This document shows, one piece after another, positions 52,402 through 63,234 of a DNA stretch of 64,000 nt. Location: NCBI GenBank assembly GCA_002095075.2, contig LVCE01000002.1, forward strand, positions 310,001 to 374,000, given 5' to 3'. How positions within the stretch are numbered: position 1 is the stretch's first letter; each line of letters begins with the position of its first letter. A program made the translations under genes and the position numbers. This DNA is from Francisella endosymbiont of Ornithodoros moubata (GTDB taxonomy: Bacteria > Pseudomonadota > Gammaproteobacteria > Francisellales > Francisellaceae). Under the pieces are notes generated by a model that saw only the letters and a list, made by a program, of their open reading frames with translations, did no database searches and had not been told where the DNA came from.

Positions 52402-53298
52402 AAAAGTTTCTTTAATGAACCGTAAAATTAATCAAAAGATTCATGATACTATCTCTCAAGAGAAAAAAGATATCCTCAGAGTAATGCAGTTACAAGACTT
52501 AAATGAGCAGGCAAGTAAGGTTGGTCAGCTTTTTGAGTTACCTTTGACTATCGTAAAACCAGATGCTAACCAACCACGCAAAACATTCAAAAATATTGAT
52601 TCTCTAGCAGGTAGTATCAAAGAAAATGGTGTAATTCAGCCAATCATCGTTACAGCGAAAAAAGCTGACGGGATTCATTATATAATAGTTGGTGAACGAA
52701 GATATTTGGCAGCTAAGCAAGCTGGTTTGACAATGATACCATGCATAGTTAGACAAGAAGAGTCTGATGCAAATATTGTGCTGTTACAGCTTTTAGAAAA
52801 TGATCAAAGAGAAAATGTTTCCCCATTTGAAGAGGCTGATGCTTTAAGAGATTTGATAGAGAATAAAAATGTCAAAAAATCTGATATAGCTAAGGTGTTA
52901 GGTAGAGATAACAGCTGGATATCTATGCGCCTAAAGATAGCTGAAGCTGATGAGAATATTCGTGAGCTGTCAAATAGAGGTATTATTCAAGATGTTAGAA
53001 CTTTGTATGAGCTTAAGAAGTTTGCTGAAGAGATACCACAGGGGGCCCAAGAGTTTGTCAAAAAAGCTCTAGAGAATAAGATATCAGGTTCATATCGTAG
53101 TGCAATTACTCGTTATAGAGATAATTGGAAGCGCAAAGCTGAAATTTAGATAGTACAAAAATCGATGTCATAACTATTAAAGATATCACTAAAGATGGTA
53201 ATCTTTTAAAAATAAAAGGTTCACGTTGCGGAACGAAAAGTTATACATATACTTTTGAAATAACACCAGAGTTCAAAAAATACTGTTTGATACATTAA
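52394..53298 (+). pseudogene. parB: ParB-like partition protein, late frameshift
   Basis: DNA-binding partition protein. ATG 52394 reads MAKKVSLMNRKINQKIHDTI; the ParB core has QPRKTFKNIDSLAGSIKENG, VGERRYLAAKQAGLTMIPC and ENDQRENVSPFEEADALRDL, with a helix-turn-helix KSDIAKVLGRDNSWISMRLK. The frame stops at 53149 after KRKAEI, giving 251 aa. The next frame continues DSTKIDVITIKDITKDGNLL and TYTFEITPEFKKY to a TAA at 53298, a plausible lost C-terminal domain of about 50 aa. The truncated product may keep DNA binding but lose dimerisation. Confidence 0.8.
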
Positions 53299-53321
53299 TA
53301 AATTAATAATAAAAAAATCAT

Positions 53322-54019
53322 ATGAAAATAGCAATTTTACAAACAGACCATATCCTAAAACATCGTCGTGGAATTGCCGGTGGTAATTATCTAGAAATGT
53401 TTACCAATCTTTTTTTAAGTTGTCTGTAGTGGTTGATTTTGATATTTTTGATGTAACTATACATAGGAGTATCCACAAGACTATAATATAATATGGTGGT
53501 TTTATAATAACTGAAAGTAAATCTATAGCTTTTGATAATCTTGCTTGGATTGTCAAGTTAAAAAGCAGAAATAGTTAAACTTCATGATAGTTACAAGAAG
53601 ATTATAGGTATTTGTTTTGGACATCAAATTAGCTCAAGCCCTAGGTGGTAGAGTTGAACGAGGATCTAAGGGATTTGCAGTTGGTGTGCGTAATTGAGAT
53701 TTTGACTAGAAAGTCATGGATGGAGCCCTTTCATAGTTATTTAAGTTTGTTGTTTTACCATCAAAATATGGTTGTTGAATTACCGCAGGGAGCTGAACTT
53801 ATAAGTACGAGCTATTACTGTAAAGTTCAAATGTTTTATATAAATAATCATATTCTAGGCATACAGGCTCATACAGAAATGCTTAAGGTTCAAAACCGTG
53901 CCCTTATCAAAGAATATCAAAATGATATAAAAAATGAGTTTCATCATGCTTTAGAAAGCTTAAGGATTAGAGATAATAGTTTAATAATATCCAATTGGAT
54001 GGTTAATTTTTTCGAGTAA
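53322..54019 (+). pseudogene. Class I glutamine amidotransferase, broken
   Basis: ATG 53322 reads MKIAILQTDHILKHRRGIAG. Then frameshifts: SVVVDFDIFDVTI, YGGFIITESKSIAFDNLAWI, and the active-site elbow IIGICFGHQ (family GxCxGHQ) near 53615. The tail is open from 53645 (HQNMVVELPQGAELISTSYY; LGIQAHTEMLKVQN, with the catalytic His-Glu region changed from HPE to HTE). It resembles stand-alone GMP-synthase-like amidotransferases. Several lesions. Confidence 0.75.
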
Positions 54020-54029
54020 GGATTGAAAT

Positions 54030-54911
54030 ATGCGACAAATAAATAGGCTAGTAGTTTTTGGAGATAGTCTTTTAGATAATGGTAATATCATGAAAACACT
54101 AGATATACCAGTTAAGCCATACTATGATGGCAGATTTTCAAATGGGCTAGTCTCAACAGAGATTTTAGCTCAAATGCTTGCCAAAGATCAGAAGCTATCA
54201 GAGATAAAACATAAAAATTATGCGATAGGAGGTGCTTTGACACATGGTACGAATCCATCATCATTACTAAGATATCATTCTTTTGCTGTATCTGAGCAAA
54301 TTGTCAGGTTTGAAAATGAAGAAGGGAGGTTTGCTGATGATGATCTTGTCGTTATAAACGGTGGGGCGAATAACTTTATGTTTATGCTTTACAATGAAAT
54401 CCCGTATATAAACCTAGTACCAAAATTTAGAGTAGCTCGAGATCTTAGTAAGATTGTCAGAAAAGCTATAAAAATGGGAGCTAAGAATATAATATTGTGG
54501 AATATCCCAGATGTTACTAAGGCACCAGCATATAAAGACTATCTATCTAACTGGGTGGGTAAATTTTTTAGATCATACATGCAAATAAATGTTAATCTAC
54601 AGAATGGTTTATTAAGGAATCGTGTTGCAGAATTACAAGCAATTTTTCCAAATATAAATCTTAAGCTTTTTGATTTTTATAGCTTATTAAATGATTGTGT
54701 TGAGAACCCAGCTAAATATGGATTTGAAAATGTTACTGGTGCCTGTGTCGATAGCTATGGTGGTGCGGATTCATTAGGTAATATTCAATATGATATAGAG
54801 ATAATGGGTGATCCAGAGAGGTATTTATGTTGGGACTATTGCCATCCAACAGCAAAAGCCAATAGGTTGGTTGCAAGTAAAATGTTTGATTTATGGAAAC
54901 ATGATATATGA
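54030..54911 (+). CDS. GDSL/SGNH-family hydrolase
   Basis: A 293-aa esterase/lipase-like enzyme. The nucleophile Ser is in VVFGDSLLDNGN (Ser 13). The oxyanion Gly and Asn lie in YAIGGALTHG and VVINGGANNFMFM, and the catalytic Asp-His pair is in WDYCHPTAKANRL (about residues 268-280). No signal peptide is seen, so it is probably cytoplasmic; the substrate is unknown. It follows a dead amidotransferase gene after 10 bases and overlaps a broken HD-domain gene by 4 bases (ATGA), so three genes once formed one operon of which only this survives. Confidence 0.85.
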   Translation: MRQINRLVVFGDSLLDNGNIMKTLDIPVKPYYDGRFSNGLVSTEILAQMLAKDQKLSEIKHKNYAIGGALTHGTNPSSLLRYHSFAVSEQIVRFENEEGRFADDDLVVINGGANNFMFMLYNEIPYINLVPKFRVARDLSKIVRKAIKMGAKNIILWNIPDVTKAPAYKDYLSNWVGKFFRSYMQINVNLQNGLLRNRVAELQAIFPNINLKLFDFYSLLNDCVENPAKYGFENVTGACVDSYGGADSLGNIQYDIEIMGDPERYLCWDYCHPTAKANRLVASKMFDLWKHDI

Positions 54912-55513
54912 GTCAAGATTTAATAGCTCAGCTTGAGTTTATTAGTGAACTTGAAAAATTAAAAAAAGTTTATCACCAAACTTGGTTGCCATGTGATAGT
55001 AATCGTCATGAAAATAGTGTTGAACATAGTTGGTAAGTTGCCCTGTCTGCTAAGATTTTGATGTAGTATGCTAATGTCAGCTTAGGTATTGCTAAAGTTA
55101 CCAAGATGCTTTTGATTCTGATATAGTTGAGATGTTATAGTGGTGATACTTTTGCGTTTGCTGATAGTCAAACTCTACACTCACAGAGACAAAATGAACT
55201 TGCTGCAATTAAAAATAGCTAAAATTTTACCTAAATCTCAAGGACAACAGCTAGAGCAGCTATGGCTGGAGTTTGATAGCGTGCAGACAAATGAAGCAAA
55301 ATTTATAATGCTATAGATAGGTTAGTACCAGCAATACAAAACTTTAATAATAATAATGGAGGTACATGGAAAAAAGTATAGTATTTTTAAGGATAAAATC
55401 TTAGAAAGAAGTAAACACTTAAATGAAATAGCACTAAAATCATATGATTATCTACTTGACAAGTTTGAAGAAAACTTTGTAGGCGATTTTTTTAAAATAA
55501 GCTATTAAAATAA
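54908..55513 (+). pseudogene. HD-domain hydrolase (YfbR-like), broken
   Basis: ATG 54908 reads MSQDLIAQLEFISELEKLKK, then DSNRHENSVEHSW, TAA-type stop, VALSAKILM. The HxxxxxxH/HD pattern of 5'-deoxynucleotidase-like HD proteins (family: RHENSxEHSWHxALxA) is clear, and a later frame has YNAIDRLVPAIQNFNNN. Many stops follow. The start overlaps the preceding SGNH hydrolase stop by ATGA. Confidence 0.72.
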
Positions 55514-55558
55514 ACCAATCTTAAAACTCTATCTTAAATCATATGTTTTAAAGATAAA

Positions 55559-56179
55559 TTAATCCTTAAATTCAGTTGCAACTATATAGAACTCTCGTGA
55601 TTTTGCTCTTGAAGATTTTGGTTTAAACTGAATAACTTTATTGAAAGACTCTCTTACTAGCTTGAGATACTCATCACTACCTTGACCTTGAAAAACTTTT
55701 GCAACGAAACAGCCATTTTTATTAAGGCTCATATTGGCAAAATCCAGAGCTAACTCAAGCAGATATATCGATTTTGCTTGATCTGAAGTTTTATTACCAC
55801 TTAGATTTGGTGCCATATCAGAGATAACACAATCAATTTTTTGATTATTGACAAGAATATTGAGTTTTTGATAAGTTTCATAACTAGAAAAGTCGCCTTG
55901 AATAAATTCTACTCCAGCTATTGGAGCCATCTCTAATAGATCTAGAGCAATAAGCTTACCATTTTTACCTATGTATTTTATAACTTGCTCAGACCAGCCA
56001 CCTGGAGCTGTACCAAGATCGACGACAAACATGTTTGGTTTAAATAATTGATACTTATTTTGTATTTCAATGATTTTGAAACTTGCTCTACTACGGTAAC
56101 CAAGCTTATTTGCTTGGATGACATAGTAGTCTGAAGTATGCTCATGTAACCATCTTTTAGTACTAGAACCTTTTGACAT
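55559..56179 (-). CDS. rlmE: 23S rRNA 2'-O-methyltransferase RlmE (FtsJ)
   Basis: Methylates U2552 of 23S rRNA (E. coli numbering) in the late 50S precursor. It is 206 aa. Motifs: the catalytic Lys in [22 protein letters not shown]-binding [20 protein letters not shown], the Asp in [14 protein letters not shown], and the last Lys/Glu in [17 protein letters not shown] and [11 protein letters not shown]. Complete and monocistronic. Confidence 0.95.
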   Translation of the reverse strand: MSKGSSTKRWLHEHTSDYYVIQANKLGYRSRASFKIIEIQNKYQLFKPNMFVVDLGTAPGGWSEQVIKYIGKNGKLIALDLLEMAPIAGVEFIQGDFSSYETYQKLNILVNNQKIDCVISDMAPNLSGNKTSDQAKSIYLLELALDFANMSLNKNGCFVAKVFQGQGSDEYLKLVRESFNKVIQFKPKSSRAKSREFYIVATEFKD

Positions 56180-56336
56180 TTATTTAGCTAATTATTTTTT
56201 TGTATATTGTATGAATATTTTTATAATAAATAAAGATTTGTAGTGTTGTTAAATTTGTATATTTGAAAAGCTTATAAAATAGCTACTTTGTAGTTATACT
56301 TACAGTATTGAATATTTTAGGTTATTAGGTCTAAAT

Positions 56337-56804
56337 ATGCCCAAGAAAATTTTACCCCTTTGTTTGGTGAGTTTGGTAATGGCTTCATGTACTATAAAAA
56401 GTGATTTAGAGGATAATATTACCCATTATGAGAAACTAACAAGATATAGTATGGTTAAACAAGTTGATTTTAGTAAGCATACAAATGATATTGATGGAGC
56501 AAGATTCTTAGTAGCAAATTATCCAGATCAAATTATTCGTCTTGATGGTGTTGATTTTGATAATAGATATAATAAGTTAGTAAGCTATTTAAAAACTAAT
56601 GGCTATACAATTATGGTAAATGAAAAATTACCTTTGACAGCTACAATTATTACTGAGGTTAATAAGCCTCTTCCTAATGTAAAATATATTGGTATTATTA
56701 TGGAACAGGATTCAAAAATTGGTCAAACAATCTACAATATATCTTATGGCGGCAATGAATTCAAAGCGCGCCAATTATATACTGACTATAAAAAGTCATT
56801 ATGA
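56337..56804 (+). CDS. Hypothetical lipoprotein
   Basis: A 155-aa protein with a lipoprotein signal: KKILPLCLVSLVMASC, Cys 18 the lipidation site (lipobox VMAS-C). The mature part is soluble and mixed alpha/beta, ending NISYGGNEFKARQLYTDYKK. I do not recognise a family. It is intact, monocistronic and convergent with lspA, four bases apart. LspA next door processes such lipoproteins, but this neighbourhood is probably coincidental. Confidence 0.68.
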   Translation: MPKKILPLCLVSLVMASCTIKSDLEDNITHYEKLTRYSMVKQVDFSKHTNDIDGARFLVANYPDQIIRLDGVDFDNRYNKLVSYLKTNGYTIMVNEKLPLTATIITEVNKPLPNVKYIGIIMEQDSKIGQTIYNISYGGNEFKARQLYTDYKKSL

Positions 56805-56808
56805 TTTC

Positions 56809-57285
56809 TTATTTAGTAAACAAAGATACCATTATCAAGAGTATAACTCCACATGTAATAGCTGAGTCAGCTATATTAAAAGATGGCCAGTGATAGTTGT
56901 TGATATGAAAATCTAAGAAATCAATTACATAGCCTTGAAAAGCACGATTGTAAAAGTTGCCTAGGGCACCACCTAGAATAAGTGTAAAAGAAAATAGATT
57001 AAGTTTCTCAGTAGCTGGTTGCTTGACAATTAGGTAAATAAGAACAATTGCTGCAAACAGTGAAATGATTGAAAACATTATCATCTGCCATGATGTTTGA
57101 TCATTACTTAGAAGACTAAACACTGCACCATGATTGTATAACAACGTAAGATTAAAAAAACTAGTTATTTTTACAGATTTAGCAAACTCTAGATATGTAT
57201 TTGCTAAATACTTAGTATATAAGTCAGATAAAATAATCAAAATTGCTAAGATAAAATATTTCAATTTTGGTTTAAGCAAATTCAC
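56809..57285 (-). CDS. lspA: Lipoprotein signal peptidase
   Basis: Inner-membrane aspartyl peptidase that removes lipoprotein signal peptides after lipidation; LpnA, LpnB and others here are its substrates. 158 aa, four helices. Motifs: [46 protein letters not shown] and [13 protein letters not shown]. The two catalytic Asp (VIDF and IADS) are present. The family's NxxDR appears as NFYNR, with Asn in place of Asp. It overlaps the ileS 3' end by 14 bases. Confidence 0.93.
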   Translation of the reverse strand: MNLLKPKLKYFILAILIILSDLYTKYLANTYLEFAKSVKITSFFNLTLLYNHGAVFSLLSNDQTSWQMIMFSIISLFAAIVLIYLIVKQPATEKLNLFSFTLILGGALGNFYNRAFQGYVIDFLDFHINNYHWPSFNIADSAITCGVILLIMVSLFTK

Positions 57286-60079
57286 GTGACTCTCCAGTTG
57301 CTGTAGTTATATTTTCGACACAACGAATACAGATATCTTTGTACTGTTGATTCCCTCCAACTGTTGAGCTGCGATGCCAGCATCTTTCACACTTAGGTTC
57401 TTTAATTTTAGTTATTTCAATAAATAAGCCAGGAATATTAGCAGCAATTGACTTACATGACTTTTCTTCAATTACTTTTAGGTTTGCTTTTGAAGATATT
57501 AGTAAGAATCTAAGTTCATTACCAAGTTTTTCTAGTAGCTTATAATTATCCTTATCAGCATAAATTGTAATTTCAGCTTCTAGAGAGGCTTTGACAACAT
57601 CTTCATTTCTTTTAATCTCAAGTACTCTATTTACTTCAGAGCGTATTTCTTGGATTTTTGCCCAGTATTCTAGATCTAGTTCAGCATCTGTGTCAAAAGA
57701 TTTAAGTTCTGTATACCACTCACAAAGCTGGATTGGCAGGTCAGTAGTCTTTGGTGCAGCTTCCCAGATTTCATCAGCAGTGAATGAAAGTATAGGTGCC
57801 ATCCATCTTACAAGAGCATGGACAATATGATAAATAGCTGTTTGGGCAGACTTGCGTGGATGTCCATCAGTTTTTGCAGTATACTGTCTATCTTTGATGA
57901 TATCTAGGTAAAAACTTCCCATTTCAATAGAGCAGAAATGATGTATTAGCTGCGCGACTGTATGAATTTGATATTTATCATAAGCATCAATGATTTTATC
58001 CTGAAACTCTTTGGTTTTAGCTATTGCCCATTGATCTAGCTTAACTAATTTATCAAATTCAATAATATCAGTAGCTGGGTTAAACCCATCTAAGTTTGAA
58101 AGTAAGAATCTAGCAGTATTACGCAATCTACGATAAGTATCTGCAGTTCTTTTTAAGATTTGATCAGATACTGCCATTTCACTTTTATAGTCAGTTGAAG
58201 CTGTCCAGAGACGTAAGATATCAGCACCAAGAGTGTTATAGATATCTTGAGGAGATGTTACATTCCCAAGAGATTTAGACATCTTGCGACCATGCTCATC
58301 TACTACAAAGCCATGAGTGAAAACTTCTTTATATGGTTGGCTACCTTTAGCAGACATTGCTACTAAAAGCGATGTTTGAAACCAGCCACGATGTTGGTCA
58401 GATCCTTCTAAATATAAATCAGCTGGATAGTTTAGGCGTTTGTCTATGTCTAGTATACACATACTAGATGAGCCAGAATCAAACCAAACATCTAAGATAT
58501 CTTTGACAGGCTTATACTGATCAGTTTCTACGATGAATTCACTGTCATCAGCATTAAACCATACTTCGATATCCCCTTTTTCAATTTTCTCAGCGACTTT
58601 GTTTAGTATTTCAATAGTGTTTGGATGTAGTTCTTCAGTTTCCTTATGGATAAATAAAGGTAATGGGACTCCCCAAGTTCTTTGGCGTGATATACACCAG
58701 TCAGGTCTATCTTTAACCATGCCCTCTATACGTGTTTGCCCCCAGCTAGGCGTCCAGCTAGTTTCTTTGATAGCTTGTAGTGCTTTATCACGCAATCCTT
58801 GTTTTTCCATGCTTATGAACCATTGTGGTGTTGCTCTAAATATAAGAGGAGTTTTGTGCCGCCAGCAGTGAGGATAGCTATGCTTGATCTTATCAGAATT
58901 CATTAGGCGTTTTTTCTCACCAAGAAGTTCGATAATTCTATTATTAGCTTTAAATATAAATTCTCCAGCAAATAGTTTGGTATTTTCGCTATAGCAACCA
59001 TTACCTTTGACAAAAATTTCCATAGATAAGTTATGCTCTTTTCCTAGGTTGAAATCCTCAACACCATGAGTAGGAGCTGTATGTACCATACCTGTACCAG
59101 AACCATCAGTGACATGATCACCATGTAAAATTGGTACATGACGACTGTAGAAAGGGTGCTCAGCTATAATTCCAGTTAGTTTATCACCAGTTGTTGTAGC
59201 AATTATTTGAGCATTTTCTATGGCATATCTTTTAAATGTTTGCTCAACTAGATTTTTAGCCAAGATAATATAAAAATCTCCAATTTTAATTAAGCTGTAG
59301 TTTAGTTGGTTGTTTACTGCAATTGCTTGGTTAGCAGGAAGTGTCCAAGGAGTAGTTGTCCAAATAATTGCAAAAGCATCATGATTTAGCGAATCTAAAC
59401 CAAAAGCTTGTGCAAGTTTGTTTTTATCTTTGATTTTAAATTTGACATCGATAACAGGAGAAATCTTATCGGCATATTCAACCTCAGCCTCAGCAAGTGC
59501 TGAACTACAGTCAGTGCACCAATGCACAGGTTTAAATCCTTTGCTTAGATGACCATTATCAATAATCTTAGCTAATGTTCTAATCATATTAGCTTCATAA
59601 TCAAAATTCATAGTTAGATATGGCTGTTCCCAGTCACCTAGAACACCAAGTCTCTTGAAATCTTTTTTTTGGATTTCTACTTGTTTTTTAGCATATTTGC
59701 GACATTTTTTTCTAAAAGCGTCCTCAGATATACCTTGACCAGCTTTTCCATGTTTTTTCTCAACTTGTAACTCAATTGGTAAGCCATGACAATCCCAAGT
59801 AGGAATATAAGGAGCATCATAACCACTTAGGGTCTTTGACTTGATAATTATATCTTTAAGGATTTTATTTACTGCATGGCCAACATGAATATTACCATTA
59901 GCATATGGGGGACCATCATGAAGAACAAATTTCTCACGTCCAGCAAAATGTTCTCTAATTTTTTTATAAATACCTTGCTTTTCCCATTTGTTAAAAATGA
60001 TTGGTTCTTTATTAGCTAGGTTACCTTTCATCGAAAAAGATGTTTTTGGTAGATTTAAGGTGTCTTTATAGTCACTCAT
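57272..60079 (-). CDS. ileS: Isoleucyl-tRNA synthetase
   Basis: Class I aminoacyl-tRNA synthetase, 935 aa. The HIGH-type motif reads [20 protein letters not shown]; the KMSKS loop is [18 protein letters not shown]. The editing domain has [16 protein letters not shown] and [16 protein letters not shown]. The C-terminal zinc finger [13 protein letters not shown]-x-CIRC is complete. It is cotranscribed with lspA, as in many gammaproteobacteria (ribF-ileS-lspA order), and starts about 100 bases downstream of ribF. Confidence 0.97.
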   Translation of the reverse strand: MSDYKDTLNLPKTSFSMKGNLANKEPIIFNKWEKQGIYKKIREHFAGREKFVLHDGPPYANGNIHVGHAVNKILKDIIIKSKTLSGYDAPYIPTWDCHGLPIELQVEKKHGKAGQGISEDAFRKKCRKYAKKQVEIQKKDFKRLGVLGDWEQPYLTMNFDYEANMIRTLAKIIDNGHLSKGFKPVHWCTDCSSALAEAEVEYADKISPVIDVKFKIKDKNKLAQAFGLDSLNHDAFAIIWTTTPWTLPANQAIAVNNQLNYSLIKIGDFYIILAKNLVEQTFKRYAIENAQIIATTTGDKLTGIIAEHPFYSRHVPILHGDHVTDGSGTGMVHTAPTHGVEDFNLGKEHNLSMEIFVKGNGCYSENTKLFAGEFIFKANNRIIELLGEKKRLMNSDKIKHSYPHCWRHKTPLIFRATPQWFISMEKQGLRDKALQAIKETSWTPSWGQTRIEGMVKDRPDWCISRQRTWGVPLPLFIHKETEELHPNTIEILNKVAEKIEKGDIEVWFNADDSEFIVETDQYKPVKDILDVWFDSGSSSMCILDIDKRLNYPADLYLEGSDQHRGWFQTSLLVAMSAKGSQPYKEVFTHGFVVDEHGRKMSKSLGNVTSPQDIYNTLGADILRLWTASTDYKSEMAVSDQILKRTADTYRRLRNTARFLLSNLDGFNPATDIIEFDKLVKLDQWAIAKTKEFQDKIIDAYDKYQIHTVAQLIHHFCSIEMGSFYLDIIKDRQYTAKTDGHPRKSAQTAIYHIVHALVRWMAPILSFTADEIWEAAPKTTDLPIQLCEWYTELKSFDTDAELDLEYWAKIQEIRSEVNRVLEIKRNEDVVKASLEAEITIYADKDNYKLLEKLGNELRFLLISSKANLKVIEEKSCKSIAANIPGLFIEITKIKEPKCERCWHRSSTVGGNQQYKDICIRCVENITTATGESREFA

Positions 60080-60179
60080 ATGGGTTTATTCCTTAGATAT
60101 TAAATAATAAGTTTATATTGAGAAATTTAAAATTACTTAAGGTCAAATTATAAAGTACAAAGTTGATTATGTTAATAGC

Positions 60180-61100
60180 CTATAATGTAGTTATTAATTT
60201 TTTTGCAGTTTGAATATCTTTGAATATTTGTGATTTTAATTCTTCAAAAGAATTAAACTTTATTTCTGTCCTGATAAAACTGACTATTTCTGTGGTTATA
60301 TGTTTACCATAAATATCCCTATTAAAGTTAAAGATATGAGTCTCAAGAAGGTTATTCTTACCATCGATAGTTGGCCTAGTACCAGCATTAGTTACTCCAT
60401 AGAAAATCTCATCATCGATAAAAATCCTAGTTAGATAAACTCCCTTGAGAGCCGAATTTTTAGGTAATTTCTGATTGGCGGTATTAAAGCCAATTTTTCT
60501 ACCATTTTTTTTGCCATGTATGACACGTGAGTTAATTTTTAGTGATTCACCTAAGAGCTTGTTGGCTTCTGCCAAATCATGATTTGTAATAGCTTGGCGA
60601 ATATCACTGCTACTGATACGGTGATTATCTAGATTTAAGGTAAAAACCTTATCAACACTAAAATCATGGGTTTGTGAGTATTGGTTTAGAAGTTCATAAT
60701 CACCGCCACGGTTTTTGCCAAATTTAAAGTCATCACCAACAATTATATGTTTGGTATTTAGCTTCTTGACAAGAAATTCTTCGATAAATTCTTTTGCAGT
60801 AATATTTGCAAATTTTGTATTAAATTTTTGACAAATTATATACTCTACACCAAGTTTATGTAAGTTGATTACTTTGTTTCTAAAATCATATATTCTTAAC
60901 GGAGCTCTTTCTTTTGAGAAAAACTCTTTAGGTAAAGGTTCAAAGAATAAAATGTAGGGTACTAGATTATTCTCTTTAGCTATAGTTAAGAGTTTTTTTA
61001 CGATTGCTTGATGACCTAGATGGATGCCATCAAAAGAGCCAATAGCTATTGCTTTAGGTAAAGGATCTTTGGTTTTATTTAAGTTTGTAATAATTTTCAT
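60180..61100 (-). CDS. ribF: Bifunctional riboflavin kinase/FAD synthetase
   Basis: Turns riboflavin into FMN and then FAD, 306 aa. The N-terminal adenylyltransferase has IAIGSFDGIHLGHQAIVKKL and VGDDFKFGKNRGGDYELLNQ, then RISSSDIRQAITNHDLAEAN. The C-terminal kinase domain reads HGKKNGRKIGFNTANQKLP, YGVTNAGTRPTIDGKNN and ETHIFNFNRDIYGKHI. Gene order ribF-ileS-lspA is conserved. Intact. Confidence 0.96.
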   Translation of the reverse strand: MKIITNLNKTKDPLPKAIAIGSFDGIHLGHQAIVKKLLTIAKENNLVPYILFFEPLPKEFFSKERAPLRIYDFRNKVINLHKLGVEYIICQKFNTKFANITAKEFIEEFLVKKLNTKHIIVGDDFKFGKNRGGDYELLNQYSQTHDFSVDKVFTLNLDNHRISSSDIRQAITNHDLAEANKLLGESLKINSRVIHGKKNGRKIGFNTANQKLPKNSALKGVYLTRIFIDDEIFYGVTNAGTRPTIDGKNNLLETHIFNFNRDIYGKHITTEIVSFIRTEIKFNSFEELKSQIFKDIQTAKKLITTL

Positions 61101-61252
61101 TATAATAAAGAAGGTTTAAAGCAAACTCATTTGAAAAGTAATAATAGCGTATAGTATTCATTTTTTATTGAAAAAAAGCAACTACTGATAGATACTTATT
61201 TGTTAGATGTTTTGTTATAGTGTAACGTAAAATTTTATAAGTGGTTTTGGTC

Positions 61253-63067
61253 ATGGAAAGACGTGAAAAAAGAATAAGAAAGTTAAGAAATAAAAGCGGT
61301 AAAGTTTTTGCAATAGAAACCAATCTTACAGGTAGACAGCTCTTAAATAATAGAGTTTTAAATAAGGATGTTGCTTTTAGTCAAGAAGAAAGAATTGCTT
61401 TTGATCTTATAGGCTACCTACCAGAAAAAGTCGAAAGTCTCGAAGAGCAGGCTATTAGAGTAAGAAGACAGCTTGATTTGAAACCTAATTCTCTTGAAAA
61501 ATATGTATTCTTAAATAGGCTTCATGACTTAAATACTACGCTATTTTACCACTTTGTGCGTGAGAATTTAGAAGAAATAATGCCGATTATATATACACCA
61601 ACAGTAGGTGAGGCAGTTGAAAAGTATAGTAGCCAATTTAGAAAACAAAGTGGTTTATTTATCTCTATAAGTCATAAAAAACATATTGCTAGAATACTAG
61701 AGCGATATGAGTATAATAGTATTGACCTAGTACTTGTTACAGATGGTGAGGCAATTCTTGGGATTGGTGATCAAGGCATTGGTGGTATGAATATTAGTGT
61801 TGGTAAGATTATGGTCTACGTTGCTGCGAGTGGTATAGATCCAGCAAGGGTTTTACCCATACAGCTTGATATGGGTACAAATAACAATGTTTTATTAAGT
61901 GCCTCAGATTACTTAGGTATACGTTTACCAAGAGTCTCTGGTGAAACTTATGATGAGTTTATTGAAGAGTTTGTTACTCAAATTAAAGCTAGATTTCCAA
62001 ATGTGTTTTTACACTGGGAGGATTTAGGTCGTGATAATGCTACGCGTATTCTAGAAAAATATAAAGATAAGCTATGTACATTTAATGATGATATTGAAGG
62101 TACAGGTATTGTTGCGGCAGCTAACTGTATAGCTGCTGTCAAAACAGCAAGCACCATAAGAATAAATGCAGGTGAAATAACCACTGAAGAAGCATTAAGC
62201 GGTATATGTGATATTAAAGTAGTTATTTTTGGTGCTGGTAGTGCCGGTTGTGGGATAGCTAGGCAGCTTGCTGATGTAATCGCTGACAGAGCTGGAGTGT
62301 CTATTGAGAAAGCTAGAAACAGTATTTATTTAGTAGATAGATATGGTCTAGTTTGTAATAGACTAAGAGCAAAAAAAATTACACCAGAGCAGAAGCTTTT
62401 TGTTAAAACTAGTGAAGAAATTGATAAGTGGAAAGTTGAAGGCTTTAATTATATTACGCTTGAAGAAACAGTTAAAAATACAAAATGTGCCATTTTAATT
62501 GGAACTTCTGGTCAGCCTGGGTCATTTACTAAAGAAATTATTAAAACTATGGCAAAAAATAATAATTACCCTATTATTATGCCTTTATCTAACCCTACAT
62601 CTCTTTGTGAAGCATTACCTGAAGATATTATTAAATGGACAAATGGCAATGCACTAATTGCAGCGGGTAGCCCATTCCCTGATGTGACATATAATGGTCG
62701 TGAGTATCGTATTTCTCAAGGAAACAATGCCTTTATATTCCCAGGTTTAGGCTTGGGTTCTGTAGCTGTACATGCCCGAGTTCTTACAAAAGGTATGATT
62801 AGAGCAGCTTGCTATAGATTAAGTGATTTATCACTAATGGTAATCCATGAGGATATTACTCAACCATTACTAGCTAGGATAACAGATTTAGTTGACGTTA
62901 CTAAAGAGATTACAAAAGCAGTAGCTAAGCAGGCGATTTTAGAAGGTGTACATGGCGTTGATATAGATCTAGAAGATCTAACCGGGATTGAGCTTGATGA
63001 AGAGATTGAGAGATTAATTAATTTATCATCATGGACACCAATATATGCACCATATATGCCAATCTAA
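61253..63067 (+). CDS. maeA: NAD-dependent malic enzyme
   Basis: Oxidative decarboxylation of malate to pyruvate, making NADH. It is 604 aa, longer than E. coli MaeA. I start at ATG 61253 (MERREKRIRKLRN); an in-frame GTG 12 bases upstream is possible. Motifs: IMPIIYTPTVGEAVEKYS, GIGDQGIGGMNISVGKIMVY, LPIQLDMGTNNNVLL, HWEDLGRDNATRILEKYK, FNDDIEGTGIVAAANC (usually NDDIQGT) and the NAD site IFGAGSAGCGIARQLAD. It is divergent from ribF, 152 bases away. Confidence 0.95.
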   Translation: MERREKRIRKLRNKSGKVFAIETNLTGRQLLNNRVLNKDVAFSQEERIAFDLIGYLPEKVESLEEQAIRVRRQLDLKPNSLEKYVFLNRLHDLNTTLFYHFVRENLEEIMPIIYTPTVGEAVEKYSSQFRKQSGLFISISHKKHIARILERYEYNSIDLVLVTDGEAILGIGDQGIGGMNISVGKIMVYVAASGIDPARVLPIQLDMGTNNNVLLSASDYLGIRLPRVSGETYDEFIEEFVTQIKARFPNVFLHWEDLGRDNATRILEKYKDKLCTFNDDIEGTGIVAAANCIAAVKTASTIRINAGEITTEEALSGICDIKVVIFGAGSAGCGIARQLADVIADRAGVSIEKARNSIYLVDRYGLVCNRLRAKKITPEQKLFVKTSEEIDKWKVEGFNYITLEETVKNTKCAILIGTSGQPGSFTKEIIKTMAKNNNYPIIMPLSNPTSLCEALPEDIIKWTNGNALIAAGSPFPDVTYNGREYRISQGNNAFIFPGLGLGSVAVHARVLTKGMIRAACYRLSDLSLMVIHEDITQPLLARITDLVDVTKEITKAVAKQAILEGVHGVDIDLEDLTGIELDEEIERLINLSSWTPIYAPYMPI

Positions 63068-63166
63068 ATCAGTTTGTGCTTCTGAGACTTAGAAACAGTT
63101 TACACATATAGAATATTTAGTTATTATTTATCTTTTTAAAGGTGCAAAATTTATTGAACCCAAGCA

Positions 63167-63172
63167 TATAAT
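63167..63172 (+). promoter_or_regulatory. Possible -10 box for fupA
   Basis: A perfect TATAAT lies 62 bases before the fupA start. The candidate -35 position (about 63144) has no good TTGACA match, and I see no convincing Fur box, although iron control is known for the family in F. tularensis. Confidence 0.35.
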
Positions 63173-63234
63173 TGTGCTAAACTCGACGGGATTTTCTTCG
63201 ATTTGCTGGTTTATTGTTATAGGGAAGTTTTACT

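Noticed and set aside
57591-58871. Plus-strand open frames inside ileS and similar antisense frames in other genes
   Set aside because: They mirror the codon structure of strongly supported genes on the opposite strand and lack ribosome-binding sites or recognisable domains.
61241-61252. GTG start for malic enzyme four codons upstream
   Set aside because: The ATG at 61253 begins a typical charged N-terminus; neither start has a strong RBS, so ATG is preferred but not proven.
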